Shown: in pieces, positions 46,503-61,500 of the stretch
Layout of the letters: every line of letters starts with the position of its first letter
How positions within the stretch are numbered: position 1 is the first letter of the stretch
NCBI GenBank assembly: GCA_964030475.1
Contig: CAXIPT010000005.1
Span: 5,175,132 to 5,239,131 of the forward strand
From: Tethya wilhelma
Taxonomy: Eukaryota; Porifera; Demospongiae; Tethyida; Tethyidae
Direction of reading: 5' to 3'
Length of the DNA: 64,000 nucleotides
Made by a program: the position numbers and the translations under genes
The notes under the pieces: model-generated
What the model was told of the DNA's origin: nothing
What the model saw: the letters and a program-made list of their open reading frames with translations, nothing else
The model's database searches: none

Positions 46503-49500
46503 ACATGATTACATCTCTCAATATACACAGAAAGCTGAACTATACTGATACCACATACCTCACTATGTGGTGTCTTAAACCTCATACAACCAGCATTTTT
46601 CGTTCCAGTGTCCTTACTGACGTAGTACTCATCCCAGTCTGGCAGTCTCTCCTGAGACCCTCCATAGAAGTCATTGGGATTGCCAGAATGAGCAAAATTG
46701 GTCCAATATTTGGTCATGTTCTTGGCGAGAGAGAGTTCATCCGCGGTGAAATTGAATCCTCCAAGACTCACAGAGTTGAAGACGAATGGTAGCTCCACCG
46801 CATGACCTGGGTGTGTGGAACGAATATTGGATCAAATCACAATTATTAAGTCAACAACTCTGTGCTTATGCAAAGAAGCAGTGAGAAATGGTTTCATACA
46901 CTTGTATGAACCAATTCCAGGACATACACCATGGAAACCACATGCAATCACATTGCTTTTGCTTGTGGTGGTAATGTGAAGCAATGAGGAATGCAGCTAG
47001 CTGTATGTATGTTGCACTTCTTACATGAATGTCCATTGCAGTACTCAAAGTCTTCTCCCCATCCGTCAAAGGAGAGGGAGTGGTTGAACACGTAGTTCCA
47101 TATCAGATTGTTCCCCACACCACTGTGAGTGGTGTTGGCCAGACCCCACACAGCATAGCGAGTGGGACAAGTGAACGTGTAGTCAGTGCCCAAAACCTGA
47201 GTTTCGTGGAGTGTGTGCATTATACGTTCAAAACAATGCCATGTTATTGGAGGACATTGTGATGTGACTCACAGACATGGCTGCTCTCTGATCTCCAGTG
47301 GAGGGAGGGTAGGCCTGGTGCACCTTACTGTAGTGAGTCTGGAAGATACCCAATTGGAGAGCATCATATTCAATGTACTATGAGAGAGAGAGAGAAACAG
47401 AGATGGGTATAGGGCAATTAAATTTTTACTTTCTATTTATAAGAAATCTCTATGATCGGAATGACTAACATGGATTGGGTTGGAGAATCCCTCATAGATG
47501 AAAAAGACAGCCTCTTCTGATGTAGTACCCTGTATGATGGCATACATACACACAAAGCTCATAGACACTTGCTCCTATTGCTATCTAGTCTGATATATAT
47601 CACATTGTAGGTCATCAGACTTACAATTATCAGGGGTATTGGTGCAACTTCCCCCTTCAGGAACAGTGTAAGTGGCTGATCGAACAAGTCGACTCCATCC
47701 ACGATGGGTGTCCATTGGAGGAACACTTCCAAAACACTACATGTGACAAAAAATGCCACAGTGACCAAACTGACCAAAGGATATAACCACTAGTTAATTA
47801 ATACTGCTAGAGTAGTAAAATTAATGTAGACCTACTGAAAGACATTGATGATCTTTGATAGGACAGCATTCTGTGCTTTGGCAATGTCAGAAATGTTCTA
47901 TAAAAAGAAAAAAAAAACATGTATATATGTATAATCAAAACTACTGGCAATGACACGTGACCTGTAGAAACTAAAATTAATGTGAATAGCAAAAACAGTC
48001 ACAACATATACATGATGAGAGGAAAATGATCCCTGTGATTCAAGCAAGCACAGTACTTTGTCCTCTTACAAAAGAATCGAAAATGATCAACATCTCAGTA
48101 CAATGATATTCACAGAAATTAAAAGATAATCATATTTTGGCAGTCATTATTCACAGTAAACAAGCCTTTACTGCATCATCAGTAACTGAACAGCAATGGG
48201 TATAAAAAAAAGTTCATTATATGCAATCATGATAAAACCGCTCATTCAAAGCATTGCAGGAAATAAAAAAAGGAAAATGGTGACTATCTTGCTGATTTGT
48301 ACAGCTCTTTTCTCTAGTGGATTGACTCATAGTCTACCAACACAACTCAACAACAGCAGTCTCTCTCTCATCCTGGCTGACCAGTGTGTCACCAGGGAAG
48401 AGGTACAAACAGTAATCAATGCTACCAAAGAAGAGCTGCGAGCTAAAGTACAGCAGATTACCCCACTACAAAATCAAATCATAAATGAAATAAGATCTCT
48501 AAGAAGAATGGTTCAGGACCTTCAGACACCACCAGGAAACTTTCCAAACCCTACCCAATCTTGCAGCAGTATCAGTGGACAACCATCAGGCTACTACTGG
48601 CTAATTAATGTTATTACTGGCATACCAACTCGCCAGTACTGTGACATGACTAGGAGGTGCTGTGGTAGCACTGGTGGATGGATGCAGGTGGCTAATCTTG
48701 ACATGACTGACTCCAGCCAGCAATGTCCCTCTGGATTCAGACAAATCACTTCTCCAAGAAGAATGTGTACTAGACACAGCTCAGGATGTGTGTCAGCTTC
48801 ATTCCCTGTCCATGGAGTGGAGTACTCAAGAGTGTGTGGGAGAGTCATTGGCTACCAATATCATTCAACAGATGCTTTTTATCCTTACTACAGCAACAGA
48901 GCACGAACCATTGACAATACCTATGTGGATGGTGTGAGTGTGACTCATGGTCGTTCTCCAAGAAAACACATCTGGACATTTGCAGCAGCACTTCATGAAA
49001 GCATTACTTCACGTGACAGTGCCCTTCACTACAAGTGTCCATGCACACGGACTGACCGCACATTCACTGGAGCAATTCCACCATTTGTTGGCAATGATTA
49101 CTTCTGTGATACTGGAAGCAGTAGTGGATATACTAATCGTTACTACACTGAAGACCCACTATGGAATGGAAGGGGGTGTGGCTCATTTAGCAGCTGTTGT
49201 AGTTTCAACAATCCTCCATGGTTTTGTAAGAGACTACCACAACAAACAAGAGATGATATTGAAGTCAGGATCTGTGCGGATCAAGTTGTTTCAAACGAAG
49301 ATATTGGAGTAGAAGTCATTGAACTCTATATTCAGTAGAGTTAGCATGCAGTGGCTAAGTCACCAGCAGCTATTGCTTTTCTAAACACATGCACTATATT
49401 TTGTTCCGACTTAGCAATGATTTAATCATGATAGTTGGTACATAACTTACTAACATTTCACCACAAAAATGAACAAGGATACGCATACGCACCACACAGA

Positions 49501-52500
49501 TACATACTATAATAATGTTAGTGCCTCTGAATTAGACCCCTAATTTTTCTGGAAAATGATCTTGAAATTATTACCACAGTTAAACTTTTAAATTTCAATT
49601 ACTGTATGTGTAAACAATATGATAGCATTATAAACCCTAGCATGAATCAACATTCTTGGTAATGTAGACTACCATAAACTACATAGATAAACAACTTCGT
49701 CATTTAGATATAGCATGCAATCAAAACAGTACATAGCTGGCCAAGACACAAATACATAATGCATGCTAGGCAACAGCTAGATCTGACACAACAAATTATT
49801 ATTAATTGTTCATCACCTGTTCATTTGCATCAGTATAGGAAACCATAATTCTGTTTGTCACAAAGTCCAACTTATACAGTAGTCAATTAATCATAGACAG
49901 CAGTGGTCAGAGATGTTTACAAGTTGAATACAATCACATCAGACAACACACATGAACAACATTCTTAATTGTCTTCATGTAAAAACAACTCTCCCTATCA
50001 GTAACCCACTGCACAAGATAATGATTATAACCATGACAACCACCACAAAAAAGTAATCAGCTACCTCACTTGGGGCCTAGCTGCATGGCTTAAAATATTA
50101 TTATTGTCTATACTTGAATCTGCAGCTACAAGGTCTGCTGTGCATACAAAGTTTTTGCTTTTCATAAGTACATGTCAGGTTGAAAATGGTGTTTGGTGCT
50201 GTTTTACTTATTTGTACTATGATGCTCTCTGAAGGATCATCGTTAGCAACACAACTCAACAACAGCAGTCTCTCTCTCATTCTGGCTGACCAGTGTGTCA
50301 CCAGGGAAGAGGTACGACAAGAAATCAGTGTCAGTAAAGAGGAGCTCAAAATCAAACTAGGTGCCAACAAAGAAGAGGTACTAGCTGAAATACAGGAGCT
50401 ATGGCAGGTACAAAACCAAATGAAAAATGAAATACAAACAATGAAAAGAATGATGCAGGACCTTCTGACTACACCTCCAGGAAGCTTTCACAACCCAGCC
50501 CAATCTTGCAGCAATATCAGTGGACAACCATCAGACTACTACTGGCTTCAAAGTGCTATATCTGATATATTGAGTCGTCAATACTGTGACATGACTAGGA
50601 GGTGCTGTGGTAGCACTGGTGGATGGATGCAGGTGGCTAATCTTGACATGACTGACTCCAACCAGAACTGCCCCTCAGGATTCAGACAGATCACTTCTCC
50701 AAGAAGAATGTGTACTAGACACAACTCAGGATGTGTGTCAGCTTCATTCCCTGTCCATGGAGTGGAGTACTCAAGAGTGTGTGGGAGAGTGATTGGCTAC
50801 CACTTTGGATCACCAGATGCATTTAAGCCTTACTACAGCAACAGAGCACTAACCATTGACAATGCCTATGTGGATGGTGTGAGCATCACTCACGGCTACA
50901 CTCCAAGAAAGCATATATGGACATTTGCAGCAGCTGTTCATGAACAGGATATTTATCCAAATAGCCAGTGTCCATGCACACGGACTGACCGCACATTCAC
51001 TGGAGTAATTCCACCATTTGTTGGCAATGATTACTTCTGTGATACTGGAAGTCGTAACGGATGGACCAGTCGTTACTACACTGAAGACCCACTATGGAAT
51101 GGAAGAGGGTGTGGTTCAATCAGTAGCTGTTGTAGTTTCAACAATCCTCCATGGTTTTGTAAGAGACTACCACAACCAACAAGAGATGACATTGAAGTCA
51201 GGATCTGTGTTGATTACTCAGCATCAAATGAAGATATTGGAGTAGAAGCCATTGAACTTTATGTTCAATAAACTTTGATTGCTCAATATCAAAACTTTAG
51301 TTATTTGTAGATATCTTTATACCAATTAACCCTTTAATAGTATACATAGCATGTTCCATATATTGTGCTTATACATAACACTGAGCTGCTGATAGAATCA
51401 TTGAGCTATGTAATCCAAATTTTGGTTTTGGGATTCATTGTTTGTAGGGAGGGGCTAAAAACAGTAACAATAGTGGGCAGAGTTACATTTATACTTTTCA
51501 ATGGAAAAAGGAGGAAAGTTTTCATTTCACATAAAACAACACAACTGAATATTATTCAGGCATCACATAAAACATATTTGCACGCTAAAATGCATGCAGC
51601 AACACAAAGACTTACTTTTACCTTCAGGCTAGACTGGCATAATGTAGCTTATGTAATAGGAAACATTGTGAACCAGCCTTGACAAGACATTAGTGGTTGG
51701 TCAGTGAGTTGTAGACCATCACAGATAACACACATTCTTCTTCATGGATGTAAAAACAACTCTCCCTATCACATAACCATTTCTCACAGTATTCATATAA
51801 TAACAAGTAGTAAAATTTTTTTAAAAAATAAATAGTGTAGGAATGGGCAGTGCGGTAAAAAGTATTGGAACAAGCCAACAAGGCATGGTCTCAATTTCGG
51901 CACATGACTACTTCATTTTTATTCTTCATCCTTCGTATGGATTTTCTGAATCATTGTTGTGTTGCGATGATCTGTACAATAATACCGTAGCTTATCATTC
52001 TTTGCATTGGTTCAAATTTCTCAGTACTGTAGCTAATCACTTGGCTATACTAAAGAAGTGGAGTAAACTATAACAGACAGGTATCTAACCTAAACTAGAC
52101 TGCCAGCCAAGAGTTGGGCATAAAAATGAAGTAGTCATGTGCCGAAATTGAGAACATGCCTTGTTGGCTTGTTCCAATACTTTTTACCGCACTGCCCATT
52201 CCTACACTATTTATTTTTTAAAAAAATTTTACTACTTGTTCATTCACTTTTTTCAACACTATAGTGTGGAGACTATCAGAGACTGGTTAGTCCCTACAGA
52301 AAGCCTGAGTAGCAGCAAGGGCTTATAAACTCCAAGGAGATCCTTAGTTTATAAGCCCTTGCCAAGTTGGTAGCAGCTATTATGCACTACATTATGCTGG
52401 AGCAGGCTAATGCGCATGCGTATAAAATGCCACGTGGATAGATAATGACCTTTGAACTCTACCTACAAAGATGGCTGCATTGTAGTACATGAATTTATAC

Positions 52501-55500
52501 GCTAAGTTTTAAAGCTTTCTAGTTTTTGTTTAGGCCTATTTATGATGAAAATGAGTATCAAGGAATGTAGTAACCATAAAAAGAACTTACTTTGTGCTGT
52601 CAAAGTTGGCTCAACACATTCTGGGTCTCTGGAAATCCTTTTCAAGTAAGTCAGTTAGGAAGTAAGTAAGTAAGTAAGTACGTAAGTTAGATGAACAAAA
52701 ATGGCACTATGGTGGCTTCCCAGTAGCGCTCTCTACGAGTGCTGCAGAAAGTTTTTGTGAGTTTCAGGACTTGCATGCAGTTGGTAAACTGTCAGTGAGA
52801 GCTTCTAAGCAACTTTGAAGGTTTAATTTTGTTTGACTAGATTTTTATGGTGGCCAACATTTTGTATTGTGTCTATGGGACATTCGGCCCATTCCTACTA
52901 TACGTACTACCGTACGTATGATAGTAAAAATTTTGAAAAAATAAGTAGTGTAGGAATGGGCAGTGCGGTAAAAAGTATTGGAACAAGGTAGGGTCTCAGT
53001 TTCGGCACATGACTACTTCATTTTTATTTTTTAACCCTCATATGGATTTTTCAGTGTCGTGTTGCAATAATCTGTACACTATGTAGTACCATAGCTTATC
53101 ATAATTATTGCATTGGTTCACTATTATAATAATTATTTGGCTAAGCAATGGAGTAAACTATAATAGACAGGTATATAACCTGCTGGCCAAGAGTTGAGCA
53201 TAAAAATGAAGTAGTCATGTGCCAAAACTGAGACCCTACCTTGTTCCAATACTTTTTACCGCACTGCCCATTCCTACACTACTTGTTTTTTCAAAATTTT
53301 TACTACTTGTTCATTCACTTTTTTCACACTACAGTATGGAGACTATCAGAGACTGGTTAGTCCCTACAAAAAACTTGAGTCTCAGCTACATGCACTTTCA
53401 ACAAACACCACCAGGAAGCTTTCAAAACCCAGCCCAATCTTGCAGCAGTATCCAGGGACAACCATCAGACTACTACTGGATTCGAAGTAGAATAAATCAG
53501 ACACCAACTCGTCAATACTGTGACATGACTAGGAGATGCTGTGGTAGCACTGGTGGATGGATGCAGGTGGCTAATCTTGACATGACTGACTCTAGCCAGC
53601 AATGTCCATCTGGATTCAATCAGATTGCTTCTCCAAGACAACTTTGTACCAGGTATAACTCAGGATGTGTGTCAGCTTCATTCCCTGTCCATGGAGTGGA
53701 GTACTCGAGAGTGTGTGGGAGAGTCATTGGCTACCAGTATCATTCTCCAGATGCATTTCAGCCTTACTACAACAACAGAGCACAAACTATTGATAATATC
53801 TATGTGGATGGTGTGAGTATCACTTATGGCTATTCTCCGAGGAAGCACATATGGACATTTGCAGCAGCTGTTAATGAAGAAAGCCAGACCCGATCACGTT
53901 ACCAATGTCCATGTACAAGGACAGACCGCACATTCACTGGAGCAATTCCACCATTTATTGGCAATGATTACTTCTGTGACACTGGAAGCAGTAGTGGATA
54001 TACTACTCGATACTACACAGAAGACCCACTATGGAATGGAAGGGGGTGTGGCTCACTTAGCAGCTGTTGTAGTTTCAATAATCCTCCGTGGTTTTGTAAG
54101 AGACTACCACAAGCAACAAGAGATGATATTGAAGTCAGGATCTGTACTGATTATTCAGCATCAAATGAAGATATTGGAGTAGAAGCCATTGAACTTTATG
54201 TTCAATAAACTTTGATTGCTCACATGTCGATATCAAAAACTTTAGTCATTTGTTGATATCTTTATCCTTTAACTGCTATCAGCAAAATTATATAAAACTA
54301 ATACATGAGTGCCAGTGTACATAGAATGTTCCATAATTATATTGCATTTATACACAGCAGCTGCTGAATCATTGAACTATGTAATCCAAATTTTGGTTTT
54401 GGATTTATTGTTTGTAGGGAGGGGCTAAAAACGGTAATAAAAATGGGCAGAATTACATTAGCACCTTTCGATAGAAAAAGCAGGAAATTTTTCATTTTAG
54501 GGTGTGTTCACAAAATAACAACACAATTCAGGTGTCACATAAAACATATTTTCGCGCTAAAACATAGCAACACAGAGTCTTTCAACTTTATACCTTTAGG
54601 CTAGACGAACATAATGTAGCTAATGCAATAGGAAACATTGTGAACCAGCCTTGATTGACAAGACATTATAGTGCATGGTCAGTGAGTTGTGACCATCACA
54701 GATGGCACACATTCTTCTTCATGGATGTAACAACAACAGTCCCCCCTATCACATAACAACTCTCACAGTATAAAAATACTCTAAATGATTATAACCATGA
54801 CAACCACTCCATCATCTTTACCTCACCATTGTTAGTATAATTATTATGCAAATTCTTGTTCTATACTTGATTTACAAACAAAGTATCTGCATGTGAAGCT
54901 GTTGCCCGTAACAAGTTTCAAAATGGTGCTTCGTGTTAATTGTTTTACTCATTTGTGCTACTATGCTGTACAAAGGAGCATCTTCAGCAACACAACTCAA
55001 CAACAGCAGTCTCTCTCTCAATGAAGCTGACCAGTGTGTCTCCAAGGAAGAGATACGAGAAGAAATAAATGCCATCAAAGAAGAATTACAGGCAGAAATA
55101 CAGCAGATTTCCCCATTACAAAATCAACTCAAAAATGAAATACAGTCTTTAAGAAGAATGGTTCAGGACCTCCAGACACCACTAGGAAGCTTTCCAAACC
55201 CAGCTGAATCTTGCAGCAGTATCCATGGACAACCATCAGACTACTACTGGCTAATTAATACTATAACTGGCATACCAACTTATCAATACTGTGACATGAC
55301 TAAGAGGTGCTGTGGTAGCACTGGTGGATGGATGCAGGTGGCTAATCTGAACATGACTGACTCAAGCCAAAATTGCCCCTCTAGATTCAGACAGATCACT
55401 TTTCCAAGAAGAATGTGTGGAAAAGGCGGCAATCTACAATGTGCGTCAGCTTCATTCCCTGTCCATGGAGTGGAGTACTCAAGAGTGTGTGGGAGAGTCA

Positions 55501-58500
55501 TTGGCTACCAGTTTGGATCACCAGATGCATTTTATCCATACTATAGCAACAGAATACGAACCATTGACAACACCTATGTGGATGGTGTGAGCATCACTCA
55601 TGGCTACTCTCCAAGGAAACACATATGGACATTTGCAGCAGCATTTCATGAGAGCATTACTTCACGTAATAGTGAACTTCACTTAAAGTGTCCATGTACA
55701 AGGACTGACCGTACATTCACTGGAGCAATTCCACCATTTGTTGGCAATGATTACTTCTGTGACACTGGAAGTCGTAGTGATTGGACCCATCGTTACTACA
55801 CTGAAGACCCACTATGGAATGGAAGGGGGTGTGGCTCAATTAGCAGCTGTTGTAGTTTCAACAATCCTCCGTGGTTTTGTAAGAGACTACCACAACCAAC
55901 AAGAGATGAAATTGAAGTCAGAATCTGTATTGATCAATTTACTTCAGATGAAGATATTGGAGTAGACATTATTGAACTTTATGTTCAGTAGAATTAGCAT
56001 GTTTTATAGTCAGAACAATAATGCCGGTGTTTAGAAAAGCCACTATAGCTGCTGGTGGCTAAGCCACTGCAATGATTTAATCATGATAGTTGGTACATAC
56101 ACTCACTAACATTTCACCACAAAAATGAATAAGGATACACGTACCATAGATTGGGAAATTTTCGTTGGTAAAATATTTCGCCTGTTAAATTTTCGTCGTT
56201 GCAGGTGATCTGGTAAGGATTGTCATACAAAATAAATTTTTGCCGAGTTTTTCGTCGGTAATGGTCGTTGACGAAAATTTTTTAGCGACAAAAATTTCCA
56301 GATCTACAGTATGCATCACGCACAGATACTTACTATAATATTGGTGCTTCTTACTTGTAGCGAAACTTCAGTTTAAACCTCTTTATGAAAATGATCTTTA
56401 AATTATTATTGAATGTTCATTAAACTATAATTATAACATTATGCACAACAGTAATAGATCCGATGTTATTTTTTCATCATCTGTTTGAACTAGAATAACT
56501 ATATAGGAAACTATAATTTTCCACAAAGTCCATGTAGAAGTAAATTTAACAACAACCATAAAAATTAATTCTCATGTAGAGAGCAATGGTCAGACACGTC
56601 CAAAGTTGAACATCATCACAGACAACACACAAGAACAACATAATATTTGTCTTGGTGTAATTAAAAACAACTCTCCCTATCACAATCATAACCCAGTGCA
56701 CAAGATAATGATTATAACCATGACAACCACCACAAAAAGTAATCCATTGCTCATGTGTCAATACAATGGTCGTAGAATTAAAATATTAAATTTTGCCATT
56801 AATGCAGAGCAATTCTATTATACAACTTTGACAATCAATTTCAAATATCGATATCTAAGTTTACATTAAAAACAATATCTCTTGAGTTACTTTAAAGGAA
56901 TATCGTGTCACATACAAGCACTGTTTTGTTACCCAAAATAAAAAGCGTGACATTTTGTGACGTTTTTTGTTGTCAAACACGCAATACACGTACATACATG
57001 ATCCGGATGTGGTACCCAGATCACACTAGTCACAAATGGTCATAGAATGTCATAAAACGTCACGCATTTTATTTTTAGTAACAAAACAGCGCCTATTATA
57101 GTGACACAGTTCCTTTAAGCTAGGATCTCCTTGCAATAAACATGTCAGTAATCATGCAAGCAGTTGCATGTATAATTCAGTGTAGTAATTAGCTATACTG
57201 AAAACACACTGTCTTTAGATGTCAACCAGCAAAACAATGTTGGTACTCTACCCGCCTCCAATTACTATACTAAGAGTAAACACCTTGTCTCTTGTAGATA
57301 GCAATCTACAATTGGCTTCATTGACTCTCTGCTCTTTGTATACCCTCTACTGGTGCGCACCATGCATGCATGCTCATTTCCATTTTGGCTTTGTACACTT
57401 GTATATATGTATGCAAGACAAAGTAGCAATCAAACAAAAATGCAAAACATTATTTTTTATAGTTAAACAGTTGCGTCTGTGTGCATGACTGTATTAAACA
57501 TTTTTTCCATGGACAAGTGTTATTCATGATTATACATATTTTGTGGGTTCAAAGGTTACACACCAACCCAAACCAAACCAGCCTACAACTAATAATTTTA
57601 TACACCTTTTTGTAAAATCTCTTTGTAAACAACAATTAACCTATCGTTTCTTTAATCCCCAAAAGAAACAGTTGTCTCTTCCACATACTGAAAGTTTGAA
57701 AAGCTATATAAAACATTGTAGCTACTTCATCCTAGAGACCGTTACTGATTATTACCATGAAAACAACTCTTGTTCACATCATCTCATACCCAAGGGTATA
57801 ATATAAAAGCACACACAACCACGAATGACTTGAGATTAACCTAGCTATAACAGGCCAAGAAATGGGAAGAAATGGCAGTCTGGCATTATTCTCAATTAGT
57901 GACACAGACATAAAGACTCTCATGTGGTCAGTGATGGAGCCATACAGGTTGAACACCATCACAGATAACACACAAGAACAACATTGTTGTCTTTATGTAT
58001 AAAAACTCTGCCTATCACATAACCTATTCACACAAATAAAATACCCTGAATGATTATAACCATGACAACCATCTCAAAAGTAATCAGCTGTAGTGCATGC
58101 ATGCATAAGGTCTACACTTTAATCTACAGATATTGTTTTAGTATCTGCATGCAAAGTGCTTAATTGCCAGCTTTCATACATGTCATCAAGTGGGAAAATG
58201 ATGCTTACTGTTGTTTTACTCATTTGTGCTACTATGCTCAGCCTCTCGAAAGGATCATCTTCAACAATACAACTCAACAACAGCAGTCTCTCTCTCATCC
58301 TAGCTGACCAGCTTGTCACCAGGGAAGAGGTACAACAAGAAATACATGTAATCAAAGAAGAGCTACTAACAGAAATACACGCCATCAAAGAAGAACTACA
58401 TGCTATATCACAGAAGGCTGTGAAAAAAGACTCCATAAGTCAGGACTTACTTTCTTCATCACTAGGAACAAGCTTTAAAAATCCAGCCCAATCTTGCAAC

Positions 58501-61500
58501 AGTATCAGTGGACAACCATCAGGCTACTACTGGCTTCAAAATACTATAACTGGTACATCAACTCGAAAATACTGTGACATGACTAGGAGGTGCTGTGGTA
58601 GCACTGGTGGATGGATGCAGGTGGCTAATCTTGACATGACTGACTCCAGCCAGCACTGCCCCTCTGAATTCAATCAGATCACTTCTCCAAGAAGAATGTG
58701 TACTAGATACAGTTCAGGATGCGCGTCAGCTTCATTCCCTGTCCATGGAGTAGAGTACTCAAGAGTGTGTGGGAGAGTCATTGGCTACCAGTCTGGATCA
58801 CCAGATGCATTTGAACCTTACTACAATAATAGAAGACAAACCACTATTAATAGCATCTATGTGGATGGTGTGAGCATCACTTACGGCCATTCTTCAAGAA
58901 AACATATATGGACATTTGCAGCAGCTTCTGGTGAACAAGTAAAACAGTGTCCATGCACACAGATCAATCAAACATTCACTGGAGCAATTCCACCATTTGT
59001 TGGCAATAATTACTTCTGTGATACTGGAAGTCGTAGTGAAGGGCCAAATTATTATGACTACCATTACCTTATCGAAGACCCACTATGGGATGGAAAGGGG
59101 TGTGGTTCAATTAGCAGCTGTTGCAGTTTTAACAATCCTCCATGGTTTTGTAAGAGACTACCAGAGGTAACAAGAGATGACATTGAAGTTAGAATCTGTA
59201 CTCAGTCTGTTTATAGAACAATAAAAAAAATTGGACTAGAAGTCATTGAACTTTATGTTCAATTAACCTGATTGTGCTAATTTAAGAATCTAAACAATTT
59301 TTTTTGTGTGTTAAATGCATACTATTTTGGGCGAGCCTGAGCGAGCCCCACATAGTCGTTGCAAATGGTAAAATTTCTGTTGGTTTGTTGGTTTGTTTGT
59401 ACACCGTGGACAGTTTCCGTATATTCAAATTATTCGAACGTGCACGTGGTGTTGCAATATTGAAATCGATTGCGCAATAGCATTAGCACATGTTGTCTGT
59501 TCTGAGAGATTCGATCACGGATAATAATTTAGAGAAAAAACAAAAACGCCTTGCACGGCGAAGAGAACTCTACAGAGAGCGTAAAGCTAGAAAACGCCTG
59601 ATGACAAAGAAAGGAGACTCGCTAGGTCAGTGTAGACAACGAGATTCAGCTCACCGACAAAAGCGACGCCTGAGAGAAACCACTCCCGTCTTGATCAGCA
59701 AAGAGTCCGGGACCGGGAAAGGAGGCAGAGGAGAAACCACTCTCGAGAGATATGCTTGTCTTGATCAGCAAAGAGTCGTCAACCTTCCACAAAATGTGCT
59801 GTCATTTGCCACCACTCTTCCAAGGCTACCATCAGAGATTGATGTACTGGTGGTGAGGAAAGAGAAGGAGTATATACATCAAGATTTTTGTGTTCGAAAG
59901 CATGTTGTCGAGCAAGCATTGAATTGGCTGTTCAAGTTGAAAACAACCAGTACTATCGAGCTAACCAAGTTCGTATGAATCAAAATGCTCTTCCGCATCA
60001 ATTGCCAGAGGATGGGATCCTGACCTCCCTAACATCTGTTCAGCCAGCTGACCCCTCATCTGCTGGTCAATCATCTCAAGTGCCTGAGGAAGATCCATAT
60101 ACAGCACACCTGTCAAGTTCATTTGTTCCAAATGCAACACACCAGAGCACAGAACAGGAAACCATTCGGCAAGCTGTGCAAGATCGATAATCGAGATCGA
60201 TCGAGGAAAGGAAGCAAAGAGAAACCACTGACACAGGTTGAGGAGATGCTGATATCAGCTGTGATGCCCATCTACAGGCTACCTCATGGCCAGTATGGAT
60301 ACAGTGGACATGTCGTCAGCCTTCCACAAAATGTGCTGTCATTTGCCACCACTCTTCCAAGGCTACCATCAGAGATTGATGTACTGGTTGTGAGGAAAGA
60401 GAAGGAGCAAACACATCAAGCTTTCCGTGTCCGAAGGCATGTTGTCGAGCAAGCATTGAATTGGCTGTTTGAAAACAACCAGTACTATTGAGCTAACCAA
60501 GTTCGTATGAATCAGTATGAATTGCTTGCGCAAGAATATACAGCGCATTCTCTTCCCACAAATAACGCGCTCAGGCTCGCCCCCTCGATGTACTACATCA
60601 TGCTAGTATTATTATAATATTGTATAATGATGCTCTTGTTTGAAAAAAAAAATCATGTATACAGCTGGTTGCAGTGTTTGCTAGTTCACTGGTAGACTAG
60701 AGATGCCGGATAGTCATTGATTGATGCATGGATCATTAATTTTGTCAACCACAATAACAATTATCCTATACTAAGACTCTTGTGTAAACATAATAAGTGA
60801 GGTTTATGGCTTATCCTGACATGACTCCATGACTCCAACCAGCACTGCCCCTTTGGATTCAATCAGTTTGCTTTACCAAGAAGAGTATGTACAAAGTTCA
60901 CTAGACACTTTTAACAGAAGAGCACAAGCCATTGATGATATATATGTGGATGGTGCATGTGAGTGTGACTCATGGTCATTCACCAAAAAACATGTGGGCA
61001 TTTGCAGTAGCTCTTCACGAGAGCATTACACTTCACATGACAATGCCCTTCACTACAAGTACCAAAATTATAGTGGAAACTTTTGGCAGGATGCAATTGC
61101 ATACTGAATTTCTCCAAATTGCCAAAATTAAATCCACCAAAATTTATTGCATGCATATTATCTATGTTTTGTCCAATCAAAGAAAAAACAAAAACAAGGC
61201 ATGGCTACTAATTTCACCCTATGATGTAAATGAATGCCCTTTCTATGCCTTATTTGAATAACCACAAGACTTAGTGTGCCTCCAACAATAGTCTTGTGGG
61301 TTCAAAGGTTAATGCACTGAAGCTATGCAACAATTAATGTTGAACTTCCCCATTTTGTAAACATCTCTCCGTGAAAAACAAGGAATGGTCTCTTTTATCC
61401 CCAAAAAGAATTTGAAACAGTCTTATCCACATGCTGAAAGTTCAAGCTTGTACTTATCCTCTTGTACCAGCATGCACTCTATATGCCGATTATTACCATG

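Noticed and set aside
48196..48276. Upstream ATG extending array copy 1 by 27 residues
   Set aside because: It would precede the signal peptide with a charged stretch not present in other copies; the ATG at 48277 aligns with theirs.
50101..50370. Minus-strand ORFs opposite array gene starts (also 54872, 58119, 61582)
   Set aside because: They recur only because the conserved 5' coding region is repeated; they are shadows of the plus-strand genes.
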